A model generated the notes under the pieces. The model worked only from the letters and a program-made list of their open reading frames with translations, ran no database searches and was not told the DNA's origin. Positions 16,909 through 24,435 of a stretch of DNA of 64,000 nt are shown in pieces. The DNA is from Bacillus salacetis (GTDB lineage: Bacteria; Bacillota; Bacilli; Bacillales; Bacillaceae_B). The stretch spans positions 43,573 to 107,572 of the forward strand of contig NZ_QXIR01000014.1 of NCBI RefSeq assembly GCF_003581585.1, in the 5' to 3' direction. Both the position numbers and the translations under genes were made by a program. The stretch's first letter is position 1; every line of letters begins with the position of its first letter.

Positions 16909-17913
16909 TTGCAATACGCTTTTAAAAACAAACTGGCTGACCGGCTTCCTAAGTGGAGCGGCGGCATTACATTATTATTACTTATAGCAGGCGGTGCTAA
17001 ATATCTCGGAACCCTTTTCCCTCTCGTAGGAAGCATACTGTTTGCCATTGTGATCGGCATCATCATCAATAATACAATGGGAGTTCATGAGGTTTTTCAA
17101 CCCGGACTCTCACTGACATTGAAAAAGCTTTTGAAGGCAGCAGTGGTCATGCTTGGTGTCAGCCTCAGCTTTACTGACATCCTTCATATCGGACGCCAGT
17201 CGCTGTTAATCATCCTTGTTTCTGTGATTTTGGGAATTGCCATAACAGTTTGGTTGGGCAAGCTGCTCAATATGGACCGCAAACTGGCACTGCTCATTGG
17301 GGTTGGAACAAGCATTTGCGGGGCAACCGCCATTTCAGCTGTCAAAGGGGTCATTGACTCTGATGATAACGAAACAGCCTATGCCATTTCAATCATCGTC
17401 TTTTTTAACTTGATTGCATTCTTCGCTTATCCTGTAATTGGTCATCTCCTTGACCTAAGTGCAACAGCGTTTGGGATCTGGGCAGGTACAGCCGTACATG
17501 ATACTTCCTCTTCCATCGCTGTCGGATATGTGTATGGAAATGATGCCGGACAGGTCGCCACTACTGTAAAATTGGCAAGAACTTTATTTTTGCTTCCACT
17601 GATCCTGGTGCTGCCCCTTCTGTTAAAAACAAATGCGCAGAGCGGATCAAATGCTGCAAAGAAGGCATTCCCCTGGTTCGTCCTTATGTTTCTGGCAGTC
17701 AGCATCATTAACTCGTTCGGAATCATTCCTTCTCAGTTTGAAGAGTTCCTTACAGACATCGCCAAGTTCATCATCATCATGGTGATGGGAGCGGTCGGCC
17801 TTCAGGTCAACTTGAAGCAATTCGCCAAATTGGGGTTCAAGCCGCTGATTGCCGGACTTGTGGCATCCTTAACCGTTTCTGTGATCAGTCTGCTGATGAT
17901 CATATATTTATAG
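16909..17913 (+). CDS. YeiH/TauZ-family putative sulfate/sulfite exporter
   Basis: About 334 residues and ten membrane helices, UPF0324 family. Characteristic segments are LIGVGTSICGATAISAVKGV and the helix pair around GIWAGTAVHDTSSSIAVGY. TauZ-like members are proposed to export sulfite or sulfate released from sulfonates; transport has not been shown for most. The long frame from 16816 runs through a mobile element and is rejected. AGAGGAG serves either a GTG at 16900 (2-base spacing) or the TTG at 16909 (11 bases); neither is ideal. Nearness to a sulfonate-type importer fits an organosulfur role. Confidence 0.82.
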   Translation: MQYAFKNKLADRLPKWSGGITLLLLIAGGAKYLGTLFPLVGSILFAIVIGIIINNTMGVHEVFQPGLSLTLKKLLKAAVVMLGVSLSFTDILHIGRQSLLIILVSVILGIAITVWLGKLLNMDRKLALLIGVGTSICGATAISAVKGVIDSDDNETAYAISIIVFFNLIAFFAYPVIGHLLDLSATAFGIWAGTAVHDTSSSIAVGYVYGNDAGQVATTVKLARTLFLLPLILVLPLLLKTNAQSGSNAAKKAFPWFVLMFLAVSIINSFGIIPSQFEEFLTDIAKFIIIMVMGAVGLQVNLKQFAKLGFKPLIAGLVASLTVSVISLLMIIYL

Positions 17914-17920
17914 AAATAGC

Positions 17921-17948
17921 AAAAGCTCAGTCTCTGCTGAGCTTTTTT
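17921..17948 (+). terminator. Terminator after the YeiH-type gene
   Basis: AAAAGCTCAG, TCTCTG loop, CTGAGCTTTTTT. Confidence 0.88.
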
Positions 17949-17956
17949 CGGTTGTA

Positions 17957-18202
17957 TCAACTTCCGGTCCTGAATGTCCTTGAAATAAAGTAAGATGCGC
18001 ATCCCGCGGCAAGGAATAATATGACTCCGGGAACAGTGAAACTCCGTCCGAATGTGGTCCCGCTCGACAAAGGCATGTCCATCTCCCCGACTGCGCCTAT
18101 GTCAGGGGTATACAAGGCGGTGAGGACAAGCCCCGAAATAAGCTGTAAAGCTGAAAAGATCACGAGGAAACTCACAAAGAAGATTAAAGCTTTTTTCATC
18201 AT
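17957..18202 (-). CDS. Small two-helix membrane protein, unknown function
   Basis: About 81 residues beginning MMKKALIFFVSFLVIFSALQ. Two hydrophobic helices (about 4-28 and 55-75) flank an outside loop with DIGAVGEMDMPLSSGT. AAGGAG is placed 5 or 8 bases before the paired ATG codons; the 11 extra upstream codons are rejected. I do not recognise the family. It is convergent with the YeiH-type gene. Confidence 0.6.
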   Translation of the reverse strand: MMKKALIFFVSFLVIFSALQLISGLVLTALYTPDIGAVGEMDMPLSSGTTFGRSFTVPGVILFLAAGCASYFISRTFRTGS

Positions 18203-18298
18203 TCCTTCTCCTTTTCTCCTTTCTATCTTCACCATGTATATTTATATACGGGGTTAGTCCAGGAAAAGTTTCGTAGATATTAATTCGCATAGATAAAA

Positions 18299-18333
18299 AA
18301 GGAAAAAGAGTACATTCCAACTGTACTCTTTCA
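18299..18333 (-). terminator. Terminator of the SOD-like gene
   Basis: On the minus strand AAAGAGTACA, 7-base loop, TGTACTCTTTTT. Confidence 0.85.
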
Positions 18334-18336
18334 CGG

Positions 18337-18864
18337 TCATTGATATTTGGCAATCAGGCCGCAAGCCAGACGCTTGCCTGCATCCCCCGAGGGCTGTGAC
18401 CGGTAATCATCAGGACTTTGATGAATGATGACCGCTTTCCCCACAACATCCTGCGGACTGAACTTATTTGTAAAAAAAGTCATCCTGGCATATCCGTTGT
18501 TCGAAAACAGGACCGGGAAATCACCCGCATGGTTTCCATGAGGCTGGTTTGTTGGATTCCAATGACCACCCGCTGCTTTGAATGGCTCAGTTTCATCCCC
18601 GACTTCACAGTTCCCTTTTTCATGAAGGTGAAACCCATGTGGTCCGATTGGAGCTTGATTCCCTTCCGCGGGCTTGAACTGAGGGAGCCCGTTCACTTCC
18701 ACGTAAACCTCTGTTCCGTTTGGAACCTCCCTGAAGATGACAAGCCCCTTAAGGCCGGGAGCCAATGGCCCCCCTTCCAGTTGGGCAAAGGAAATGGAAG
18801 GAACACACCGGTATGGCGGGTACCCATAATAACAGCCATGCTGAACACCATAATAATTAGTCAT
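18337..18864 (-). CDS. Cu/Zn superoxide dismutase-family protein without signal peptide
   Basis: 175 residues. All metal ligands of Cu/Zn SOD can be matched: His79 and His81 (GFHLHEKG), His101 (GGHWNP), His148 (IIHQSPDD) for copper; His101, His109, His112 and Asp115 (HAGD) for zinc. The disulfide pair Cys86/Cys168 and the guiding Arg166 (RLACG) are kept. The loop between the zinc histidines is shorter than usual. B. subtilis YojM is, as I recall, exported and lacks some copper ligands; this protein instead has a Tyr/Gly/Cys/Pro-rich N-terminus (MTNYYGVQHGCYYGYPPY) and no signal peptide. GAGGAG is 7 bases before the chosen ATG. Confidence 0.85.
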   Translation of the reverse strand: MTNYYGVQHGCYYGYPPYRCVPSISFAQLEGGPLAPGLKGLVIFREVPNGTEVYVEVNGLPQFKPAEGNQAPIGPHGFHLHEKGNCEVGDETEPFKAAGGHWNPTNQPHGNHAGDFPVLFSNNGYARMTFFTNKFSPQDVVGKAVIIHQSPDDYRSQPSGDAGKRLACGLIAKYQ

Positions 18865-18933
18865 AATATCACTCCTCACTCATGCTTCTTCTGCCAACTA
18901 TGATATGTCGTTACGCCCAAATTCGTGAATGTC

Positions 18934-18962
18934 TTACTTCTTTATGAAGTTTAGCCTATAAT
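18934..18962 (+). promoter_or_regulatory. SigA promoter of the small basic protein-ywbE pair
   Basis: TTACTT, 17 bases, TATAAT, ending 28 bases before the first ATG. Confidence 0.65.
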
Positions 18963-18990
18963 AGAGTAAACAGTTGAAGGAGAGACTTCC

Positions 18991-19167
18991 ATGTCATCAT
19001 CTGAGAAAAAGAAGATCAGCCTTGCGCAGGCTATGAAAGATAAACTCGCTCAGCAGAAACAGCAACAACCAAACGGCAAGCAGAATCGGCTTGTGAAATC
19101 GACACAGCCGCTCAAGAATCAGCTTACCAAGAAACCGAACAACCAGAAGAAAAGGACGGGGATTTAA
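18991..19167 (+). CDS. Small basic Gln/Lys-rich protein, unknown function
   Basis: 58 codons, MSSSEKKKISLAQAMKDKLA then a stretch rich in Gln, Lys and Asn ending in KKRTGI. It has a GAAGGAGAG ribosome site and a good promoter, and its TAA is followed directly by the ywbE ATG, so it is a real coupled gene. No fold is evident apart from a short amphipathic helix at the start; the tail is likely disordered and could bind RNA or DNA. I do not recognise a family. Confidence 0.75.
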   Translation: MSSSEKKKISLAQAMKDKLAQQKQQQPNGKQNRLVKSTQPLKNQLTKKPNNQKKRTGI

Positions 19168-19362
19168 ATGGACGGCAGGCAGCGAAGCAGCATTACATCA
19201 GGAATTGAAGTCGACATAGTCTTAAAAAAAGACCAGAGGACAGGCAAAACGACAAGGGGCACTGTTAAGGACATCCTGACAAATTCGGCTGCACACCCTC
19301 ACGGGATCAAAGTCCGCCTTACGGATGGACAAGTCGGAAGAGTAAAGAACATTTATCAATAG
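19168..19362 (+). CDS. ywbE: YwbE family protein
   Basis: 64 residues, matching YwbE/DUF2196 over its whole length: GIEVDIVLKKDQRTGK (12-27), TRGTVKDILTNSAAHPHGIK (29-48), VRLTDGQVGRV. The pattern is a small all-beta KOW/SH3-like barrel suited to nucleic acid binding; function is not established. Starts immediately after the stop of the basic peptide gene, so translation is coupled. Followed by a very long terminator hairpin. Confidence 0.92.
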   Translation: MDGRQRSSITSGIEVDIVLKKDQRTGKTTRGTVKDILTNSAAHPHGIKVRLTDGQVGRVKNIYQ

Positions 19363-19370
19363 TCCTGCAC

Positions 19371-19418
19371 AAAAGGTGCCCGGTACGAAACGCTGTTTTC
19401 GTACCGGGCACCTTTTGT
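19371..19418 (+). terminator. Terminator after ywbE
   Basis: A stem of about 20 bp (AAAAGGTGCCCGGTACGAAA and its complement) with a 5-base loop, ending in TTTTG. The symmetry would let it work in both directions. Confidence 0.88.
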
Positions 19419-19440
19419 TACGATATAAGCACATTGGGAG

Positions 19441-19467
19441 GTTTATGTGGTCTTCCGCAAAGGAATA
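19441..19467 (+). promoter_or_regulatory. Candidate SigB promoter of the YdaG-like gene
   Basis: GTTTAT, 15 bases, GGAATA, close to the SigB consensus GTTTAA-N13..15-GGGTAT. The downstream gene belongs to a general-stress family, which supports the call. Confidence 0.6.
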
Positions 19468-19502
19468 AATAGAAGTGAACCTAAACAAAAGGAGATGAGA
19501 TT

Positions 19503-19925
19503 TTGTCACAGACCGATTTAAAACAAGAAATTTTGAACGTCCTGGATAACAGCATGGTTGGTACACTGGCTACCGTTGTGCAGAACAAACCTCATTCCCG
19601 CTACATGACTTTTTTCAATGATGATCTGACACTTTTCACACCTACCAGCAGCGAGACGCATAAAGCGGATGAAATTGAGAAGAATCCATATGTACACATC
19701 CTGCTCGGTTATGAAGGTGAAGGATATGGAGATTCTTATGTAGAAGTCGAAGGAAAAGTCGAAATCAGCAAGGATGAAAGCTTAAAAGAAAAGCTTTGGA
19801 GCGACCAGATGAAAAACTGGTTCAAAGGACCGGATGATCCTGACTTGATCATTCTCGAAATCCATCCTTCCCAATACCGTTTAATGAACAAAAACGGCGA
19901 GGAACCGAAAGTATTGGATTTGTAA
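19503..19925 (+). CDS. Pyridoxamine 5'-phosphate oxidase-fold general stress protein (YdaG-like)
   Basis: 140 residues starting at a TTG with AGGAG eight bases upstream. The split-barrel FMN-binding fold is indicated by MVGTLATVVQNKPHSRYMTF (about 18-37) and the later VEVEGKVEI. It matches the general stress protein 26 group, of which B. subtilis YdaG is a SigB-dependent member. Likely a flavin- or F420-type oxidoreductase-like protein of unknown substrate. A SigB-like promoter sits about 35 bases upstream. Confidence 0.87.
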   Translation: MSQTDLKQEILNVLDNSMVGTLATVVQNKPHSRYMTFFNDDLTLFTPTSSETHKADEIEKNPYVHILLGYEGEGYGDSYVEVEGKVEISKDESLKEKLWSDQMKNWFKGPDDPDLIILEIHPSQYRLMNKNGEEPKVLDL

Positions 19926-19928
19926 GCA

Positions 19929-19966
19929 AAAAAAGGCCTTTCCCATTGCGGGGAAGGCCTTTTTGT
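19929..19966. terminator. Bidirectional terminator
   Basis: AAAAAGGCCTTTCCC, 5-base loop, GGGGAAGGCCTTTTTG between convergent genes. Confidence 0.88.
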
Positions 19967-19976
19967 TTCACTATCA

Positions 19977-20693
19977 TTACCCTAAATCAACATTATGGTA
20001 GACCTGCTGAACATCTTCCAGATCTTCTATAGCATCAATCAGCTTTTCGAATTCCGCCTGTGTATCTTCAGGCAGCTCGATATCGTTATGGGCAAGCATT
20101 GTCAATTCAGCGACAGTGAAGTCAGTGATTCCTGCGTTCCTGAATGCTTCCTGAACAGCATGGAATTGGTCAGGCTCAGCATAAATGATCACAGAATCTT
20201 CTTCTTCAAGGATGTCTCTTGCATCCACATCCTCTTCCATGAGGATTTCAAGAGCTTCCTCGGCACTCTTGCCTTCAATTCCAATAACAGCTGTGGATTC
20301 GAACATGTAGGCAACAGACCCGCTCACACCCATATTTCCACCGTTTTTCCCAAAGGCTGCACGGACTTCGGATGCCGTGCGGTTAACGTTATTTGTCAGG
20401 GCATCTACGATGATCATCGATCCATTCGGTCCAAAGCCTTCGTAGCGAAGATTATCAAAGCTCTCCTCAATACCGCCCTTTGCCTTTTCAATCGCACGGT
20501 CAATGATATTCCTGGGTACATTATATGTTTTGGCACGTTCTAAAACGAACTTCAATGCCTGATTGGATTCCGGATCCGGCTCTCCTTGTTTAGCAACAAC
20601 ATAAATTTCTTTCGCAAACTTAGAATAGATACGACTCGTATTTGCATCTTTTGAAGCTTTCTTTTCCTTGATATTATTCCATTTACGACCCAT
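19977..20693 (-). CDS. YebC/PmpR-family protein (YeeI type)
   Basis: 238 residues beginning [20 protein letters not shown], as in Bacillus YeeI. Other landmarks are [20 protein letters not shown] and [19 protein letters not shown], then the acidic C-terminal domain. The family comprises transcription regulators (PmpR) and a translation factor active on proline stretches (YebC/TACO1); which role applies to the YeeI branch is open. The annotated GTG three codons upstream is less likely than this ATG because the family starts at MGRKW. Confidence 0.9.
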   Translation of the reverse strand: MGRKWNNIKEKKASKDANTSRIYSKFAKEIYVVAKQGEPDPESNQALKFVLERAKTYNVPRNIIDRAIEKAKGGIEESFDNLRYEGFGPNGSMIIVDALTNNVNRTASEVRAAFGKNGGNMGVSGSVAYMFESTAVIGIEGKSAEEALEILMEEDVDARDILEEEDSVIIYAEPDQFHAVQEAFRNAGITDFTVAELTMLAHNDIELPEDTQAEFEKLIDAIEDLEDVQQVYHNVDLG

Positions 20694-20766
20694 ATTCTCC
20701 ACTCTCTTTCAAATAGTAGCTGATCTTCCTCTCTATTATAACGCAAGAGTATGACGATTTTCGAGA

Positions 20767-21279
20767 TTAAGACCCTAAATTATAACAAAACTCCGGATTT
20801 GACCTGCCGTCTTCCTCGATTGTTTCGATTATAATCTTCTTGATGACAGTACGGAATTCCTCATTGAAATTTTCTGTATCCCTCAAGGCGCGGTCAAAAT
20901 CCTGAGTACCCGGCAGCCTTCCTACTGTTAAGTGCGGGTTATAGCTGACTCTTCTGAACAAGAACCCCTTCAGTATTCCGCTGTATAGCAAATCATGAAT
21001 TCGAATGAGCTGATCGTTCCCTGTTTTTACATTCAAAAATAAATATTCCCCGTTATCACCGGTTATTTCCTTAAGCTTGATTTCGAACGGTTCCACGCCC
21101 AATAATTTTTCCGCCATATGTTCTTTCAAACAGTCTCCGGCAATATTGCTTGTGAAAGGAAAAACCAGAGTAATATGGGACGGTATCAGATTGTGCAGGG
21201 GATCATACTTCCTCCTTAGTTCCTGGATCAGGTGATTGTTTTCAAATTCCGGGAATACTGTAATCGATCTTTTAATCAT
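20767..21279 (-). CDS. 2H phosphoesterase (2'-5' RNA ligase family)
   Basis: About 170 residues from MIKRSITVFPEF. Two H-x-T motifs define the family: SHITLVFPF (about residue 33-41) and NPHLTVGRL (about 114-122). Such enzymes act on 2',3'-cyclic phosphates or 2'-5' bonds in RNA or nucleotides; the substrate is unknown. The frame is open for 35 more codons upstream, reaching into a mobile element, but AAGGGG 8 bases before this ATG and the family start argue for the shorter form. Confidence 0.85.
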   Translation of the reverse strand: MIKRSITVFPEFENNHLIQELRRKYDPLHNLIPSHITLVFPFTSNIAGDCLKEHMAEKLLGVEPFEIKLKEITGDNGEYLFLNVKTGNDQLIRIHDLLYSGILKGFLFRRVSYNPHLTVGRLPGTQDFDRALRDTENFNEEFRTVIKKIIIETIEEDGRSNPEFCYNLGS

Positions 21280-21341
21280 CTCATAAACCCCTTTTTTGCA
21301 ATTATATAGGTTGATTGTATATATCAATGATGATTTATAAA

Positions 21342-21539
21342 GGCCCTTTTCGTAAACTTTGTTGCTATTCAATATGTATTTCAACTAATATCCTGGCAAA
21401 TCGCCGTTCAAACCCCGGTGAGCAGGTATGAAAAGAGCTGCTCTTTCTTTTTCCAGAGTAAAACCTTTGATTGCAGGGGAAAAATCCGGCACTTCGGATT
21501 TCTCCAAAAGCAACAATATATGCTAAAACAGAAGAAGCC
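21342..21539 (+). mobile_element. MITE copy B
   Basis: 198 bp, the longest copy, with perfect 8-bp duplication TTTATAAA at 21334-21341 and 21540-21547. It lies about 60 bases upstream of the 2H phosphoesterase start, pointing toward the 52-bp repeat block. Confidence 0.92.
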
Positions 21540-21584
21540 TTTATAAAAGATTTCTGATTTAAAAATGGTATTCACCTTTCAGCA

Positions 21585-21888
21585 GCCAGGGGACCAAGTT
21601 CTCGGATTTGCAAAGTAAATTTGGTACATTCCTTCGTCAATTTGCCCAAAGAATCGGATGCTTTCTTGGAATCTGGTGCATTCCAGAGGGGAATGACCCA
21701 AATTTTTGAATACCCTCACAGAATTTGGTGCCTTCCACTCAGTAATAGTCCAATTAATCGAACACCAACATAAAATATGGTGCATTCCTTCGGGTATTAG
21801 ACCAAGAAATTGGTTGACTCCATGAAACTTGGTACATTCCACACAATATTAGTCAAACGGATCCTCCCTATAAAATATGGTGCATTCC
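21585..21888. repeat. Array of 52-bp units, family 1
   Basis: Six units, each ending in a box AATWTGGTGCATTCC. The ends of five successive boxes are exactly 52 bp apart (21632, 21684, 21736, 21788, 21840), the last step is 48 bp (21888). A second weaker box, GTCCAA or GACCAA, recurs mid-unit. The array fills the 447-base gap before ispA, apart from the mobile element and the ispA promoter region. Frames crossing it are repeat-derived. Confidence 0.88.
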
Positions 21889-21993
21889 ATAGCAAAGACC
21901 AAAATCACAACTTTTATCTCTTTAATCTTATCTTTATCTATGGTATATTTTCAGAAAGTTCAGGTTTTTATTATGACTTTAGGAGGAAAGCTT

Positions 21994-22956
21994 ATGAAAG
22001 GTACAGTAAGATTAATTCCTTATGTCAAAGAAGAAGTCATGGAAACTGTTTCGGAGATGCCTGCAGGCGTAGACCTGGTACAAGCACCAAAGATTTGGAA
22101 AGAGGGATTTAAAGGTGCCGGTATCACAGTTGCCGTCCTTGATACGGGCTGCGACCTTGAACATGAAGATCTGAAGGGGAGAATCGTTGGTAAGCGCAAT
22201 TTTACAGATGACGATAATGGTGCAGAAGATAATGTCACCGACTACAACGGACATGGCACACATGTTGCCGGCACTGTCGCTGCTAATGAAGACGGTAAGG
22301 GCGTTGTAGGGGTCGCTCCTGAAGCCAGCCTGCTTATCATCAAAGTACTGGCCGGTGAACAAGGCAGCGGACAATATGATTGGATCGTTAATGGCATCCA
22401 GTATGCCATCGACCTGGGAGTTGATGTCATTTCGATGTCTCTTGGTGGCCCAGCTGATCACCAGCCGCTGCATGATGTCATCAAACAGGCTGTTGCCAAA
22501 AATATCTCCGTAGTCTGTGCTGCAGGCAACGAGGGGGATGAGGATGCTGAGACCAATGAATTCTCTTATCCTGCCTGTTATAACGAGGTGATATCAGTCG
22601 GTGCCATCGACTTTGATAGAAAGTCATCTTACTTTACCAACTCCAACAATGAAGTCGATCTCGTAGCCCCTGGTGAAAAGATACTCTCTACAATCCCCGG
22701 CGGCGATTACGCTAAATTCAGCGGTACCTCCATGTCTGCACCACATGTCTCGGGTGCCTTGGCGCTCATAAAACTTTTGGAGGAATCGAGCTTTGATCGA
22801 AAACTTTCAGAATGCGAGGTATATGCACAGCTTGTGAAAAGGACCATTCCTCTTGGCTATCCAAAATCACTTGAAGGGAATGGACTCCTTTACCTTTCCG
22901 CTCCAGACCTCCTGATGGACTATTTGCAGCAGAAACAGTTTTCGCTGAGCGTCTGA
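21994..22956 (+). CDS. ispA: Intracellular subtilisin-family serine protease
   Basis: 320 residues, S8 family, no signal peptide. Catalytic triad Asp50 (VAVLDTGCD), His87 (NGHGTH), Ser247 (SGTSMSAPH), oxyanion Asn180 (AAGNEG). The N-terminal LIPY motif (residues 7-10) is the inhibitory pro-segment signature of Bacillus intracellular proteases, which are activated late in growth or sporulation. AGGAGG lies 7 bases before this ATG; the longer frame from 21877 starts in repeat DNA and is rejected. Confidence 0.93.
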   Translation: MKGTVRLIPYVKEEVMETVSEMPAGVDLVQAPKIWKEGFKGAGITVAVLDTGCDLEHEDLKGRIVGKRNFTDDDNGAEDNVTDYNGHGTHVAGTVAANEDGKGVVGVAPEASLLIIKVLAGEQGSGQYDWIVNGIQYAIDLGVDVISMSLGGPADHQPLHDVIKQAVAKNISVVCAAGNEGDEDAETNEFSYPACYNEVISVGAIDFDRKSSYFTNSNNEVDLVAPGEKILSTIPGGDYAKFSGTSMSAPHVSGALALIKLLEESSFDRKLSECEVYAQLVKRTIPLGYPKSLEGNGLLYLSAPDLLMDYLQQKQFSLSV

Positions 22957-23002
22957 AATAATTTGTATCAACCGGACACTGGATAATTCACACCATAAAT
23001 AT

Positions 23003-23054
23003 AAAAAAGCGAAAACAAAAGTTATGTAATCACTCCCTTGTTTTCGCTTTTCTT
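23003..23054 (+). terminator. ispA terminator
   Basis: AAAAAGCGAAAACAA, 19-base loop, TTGTTTTCGCTTTTCTTT. Confidence 0.8.
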
Positions 23055-23061
23055 TATACGG

Positions 23062-23208
23062 TCATGCGGCGGCTTTCGAAAAATTAGTCCAACCCGGATC
23101 GACCGAGTCCGCTTTTTACTCAATCCAGCTTCAAGCTCATGCTGCCAGCGTACTTCCCGGCACCCTGAAATAAGTCCACATCGCCTCGCTGAATGTTGCC
23201 TTGCCGCT
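23062..23208 (-). repeat. GC-rich repeat, related variant
   Basis: Read on the minus strand it contains the junction GCTGGATTGAGTAAAAAGCG that also joins the 125-bp hairpin units at 14830 and 63835. The body differs. No gene is seen. Confidence 0.5.
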
Positions 23209-23210
23209 GT

Positions 23211-23453
23211 TTATTGCAATTTACTCTCTACCTGCTGACATACTTCATCAGCACTTAATCCGTTTGCTTCAATGACAGATCCTTGTGTTACCACGTTTGC
23301 GATCCCCATTACATTGGAATCCAGTCCTGTCAGTACACAGCAGTCACAGTTCTGCGCATCAGATTCCTGCTTCAATTCCACAACATCATGACCTTTTTCA
23401 CGAAGTGCTTGTACAACATTTTGAAGAGATTCTTCTACTCCAATTCTTGACAT
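23211..23453 (-). CDS. YkuS family protein (UPF0180)
   Basis: 80 residues from [20 protein letters not shown], the full length of YkuS/UPF0180 proteins. The motif [16 protein letters not shown] (about 36-51) and the end VCQQVESKL are typical. Function unknown; related proteins occur across spore-formers. AGGAGG is 9 bases upstream of the chosen ATG, while the 16 additional upstream codons have no ribosome site. Confidence 0.88.
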   Translation of the reverse strand: MSRIGVEESLQNVVQALREKGHDVVELKQESDAQNCDCCVLTGLDSNVMGIANVVTQGSVIEANGLSADEVCQQVESKLQ

Positions 23454-23512
23454 GTCTCCACACCTCCTTAACATACTCATAGGATTTTCTATCATTGGCA
23501 AAGGTATTCATT

Positions 23513-23671
23513 TTATTTTTTGTTTTTTTGCTTTCCGCTTTTCTTCTGGCTCTGGCTCTGGCTGTTTCCGACTTGAAATTCATCTGCGCTGAATTCCACA
23601 TCGTTCTTTCCTTTTTGCTTAGCGAGCTGTTCTGACGTTTGCTCGAGATTCTGTCTGCCCGGCTTGCTCAT
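23513..23671 (-). CDS. Small hydrophilic protein, possibly sporulation-related
   Basis: About 52 residues, MSKPGRQNLEQTSEQLAKQK followed by a DVEFSADEF segment and a Gln/Ser/Lys-rich tail. GGAGG repeated upstream (GGAGGAGG) fits the ATG at 23671 with 7-base spacing. The charged, Gln-rich, low-complexity make-up recalls small spore proteins, and DVEFS resembles a segment in YfhD-like proteins, but I cannot assign a family. It is upstream of ykuS with the same direction. Confidence 0.6.
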   Translation of the reverse strand: MSKPGRQNLEQTSEQLAKQKGKNDVEFSADEFQVGNSQSQSQKKSGKQKNKK

Positions 23672-23839
23672 ATCCATTCCTCCTCCATGCTGCAGCATAA
23701 GATAAATCATCAATAGTGTTTACAACTTCTTCCGGTAATATTACTGATTTCAGGAGATGAGAAGCAGGAGTTTATTCCTTCTTCAATGGGGTATTAATAA
23801 AGTATCAGCAACCAATTGTATGGAAGGAAGGATTATTTG

Positions 23840-24274
23840 ATGGATCAGAAATTACAAGAACTAATTGATGGATTAAATGAAGACTTAGCAAACGAATATT
23901 CAGCACAAATTATGTACACAAACTATGCTGCAGTCGTTTCCGGCCTGCACCGTGCAGTGTTAAAGCCGTTCTTCGAAGGAGAAGTTGGCGATGAGCAGGG
24001 ACATGCCCTGTACCTGGCAGAGAAAATCAAAACACTCGGCGGTACACCTACAACCACTCCGGCCCCTGTTAAGCAGACTGATAATGTCAAGGAGATGCTT
24101 CAGGAAGCGCGCCAGGCTGAGAAAGAAACAATCGACCGCTATAAAAAACGCAAGGAATTGGCAGAAGAATTAGGATACACAGAATTGGTCGTAAAGCTTG
24201 ATGACCTTATTTCTGATGAAACTCATCACATGGAAGAACTGGACCGCATGCTCCTGGATCCTGCGTTTTCATAA
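23840..24274 (+). CDS. Ferritin-like domain protein (bacterioferritin/Dps-like)
   Basis: 144 residues forming a four-helix bundle. Likely metal ligands are in NEYSAQIMY (Glu about 18), EGEVGDEQGHALYLAEK (E-x..-E..H, about 49-65) and LISDETHHMEEL near the C-terminus, giving the ExxH pattern twice. It may store iron or detoxify peroxide. AAGGA with 7 bases of spacing supports this ATG rather than one eight codons upstream. Monocistronic with its own terminator. Confidence 0.85.
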   Translation: MDQKLQELIDGLNEDLANEYSAQIMYTNYAAVVSGLHRAVLKPFFEGEVGDEQGHALYLAEKIKTLGGTPTTTPAPVKQTDNVKEMLQEARQAEKETIDRYKKRKELAEELGYTELVVKLDDLISDETHHMEELDRMLLDPAFS

Positions 24275-24287
24275 TAAGGGACAAATG

Positions 24288-24343
24288 GGGAAGCGCCCTG
24301 TTCTGCCCCGAACGTGGAAAATCGGGTCGGCGCTGATGGAGCT
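24288..24343. repeat. Short GC-rich hairpin related to the 125-bp repeat
   Basis: AAGCGCC and CCCCGA on the left pair with TCGGG and GGCGCT on the right, followed by GGAGCT. Tips and order match the 125-bp hairpin family with the middle missing. Confidence 0.5.
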
Positions 24344-24380
24344 CCCTGTACCAGCACACCATGACTTCACATTTATTTAC

Positions 24381-24418
24381 AAAACGGCATTCCCTGTTTT
24401 CAGGGAATGCCGTTTTGT
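24381..24418. terminator. Bidirectional terminator
   Basis: AAAACGGCATTCCCTG, TTTT loop, CAGGGAATGCCGTTTTG between convergent genes. Confidence 0.85.
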
Positions 24419-24435
24419 TCAGTTTGAGTTGGTGG

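Noticed and set aside
21280..21384. 35-codon extension of the 2H phosphoesterase
   Set aside because: It derives from the end of MITE copy B, and the family starts at MIKRSITVF.
21579..21842. 87-codon minus-strand frame
   Set aside because: It lies entirely within the 52-bp repeat array of family 1, without a ribosome site.
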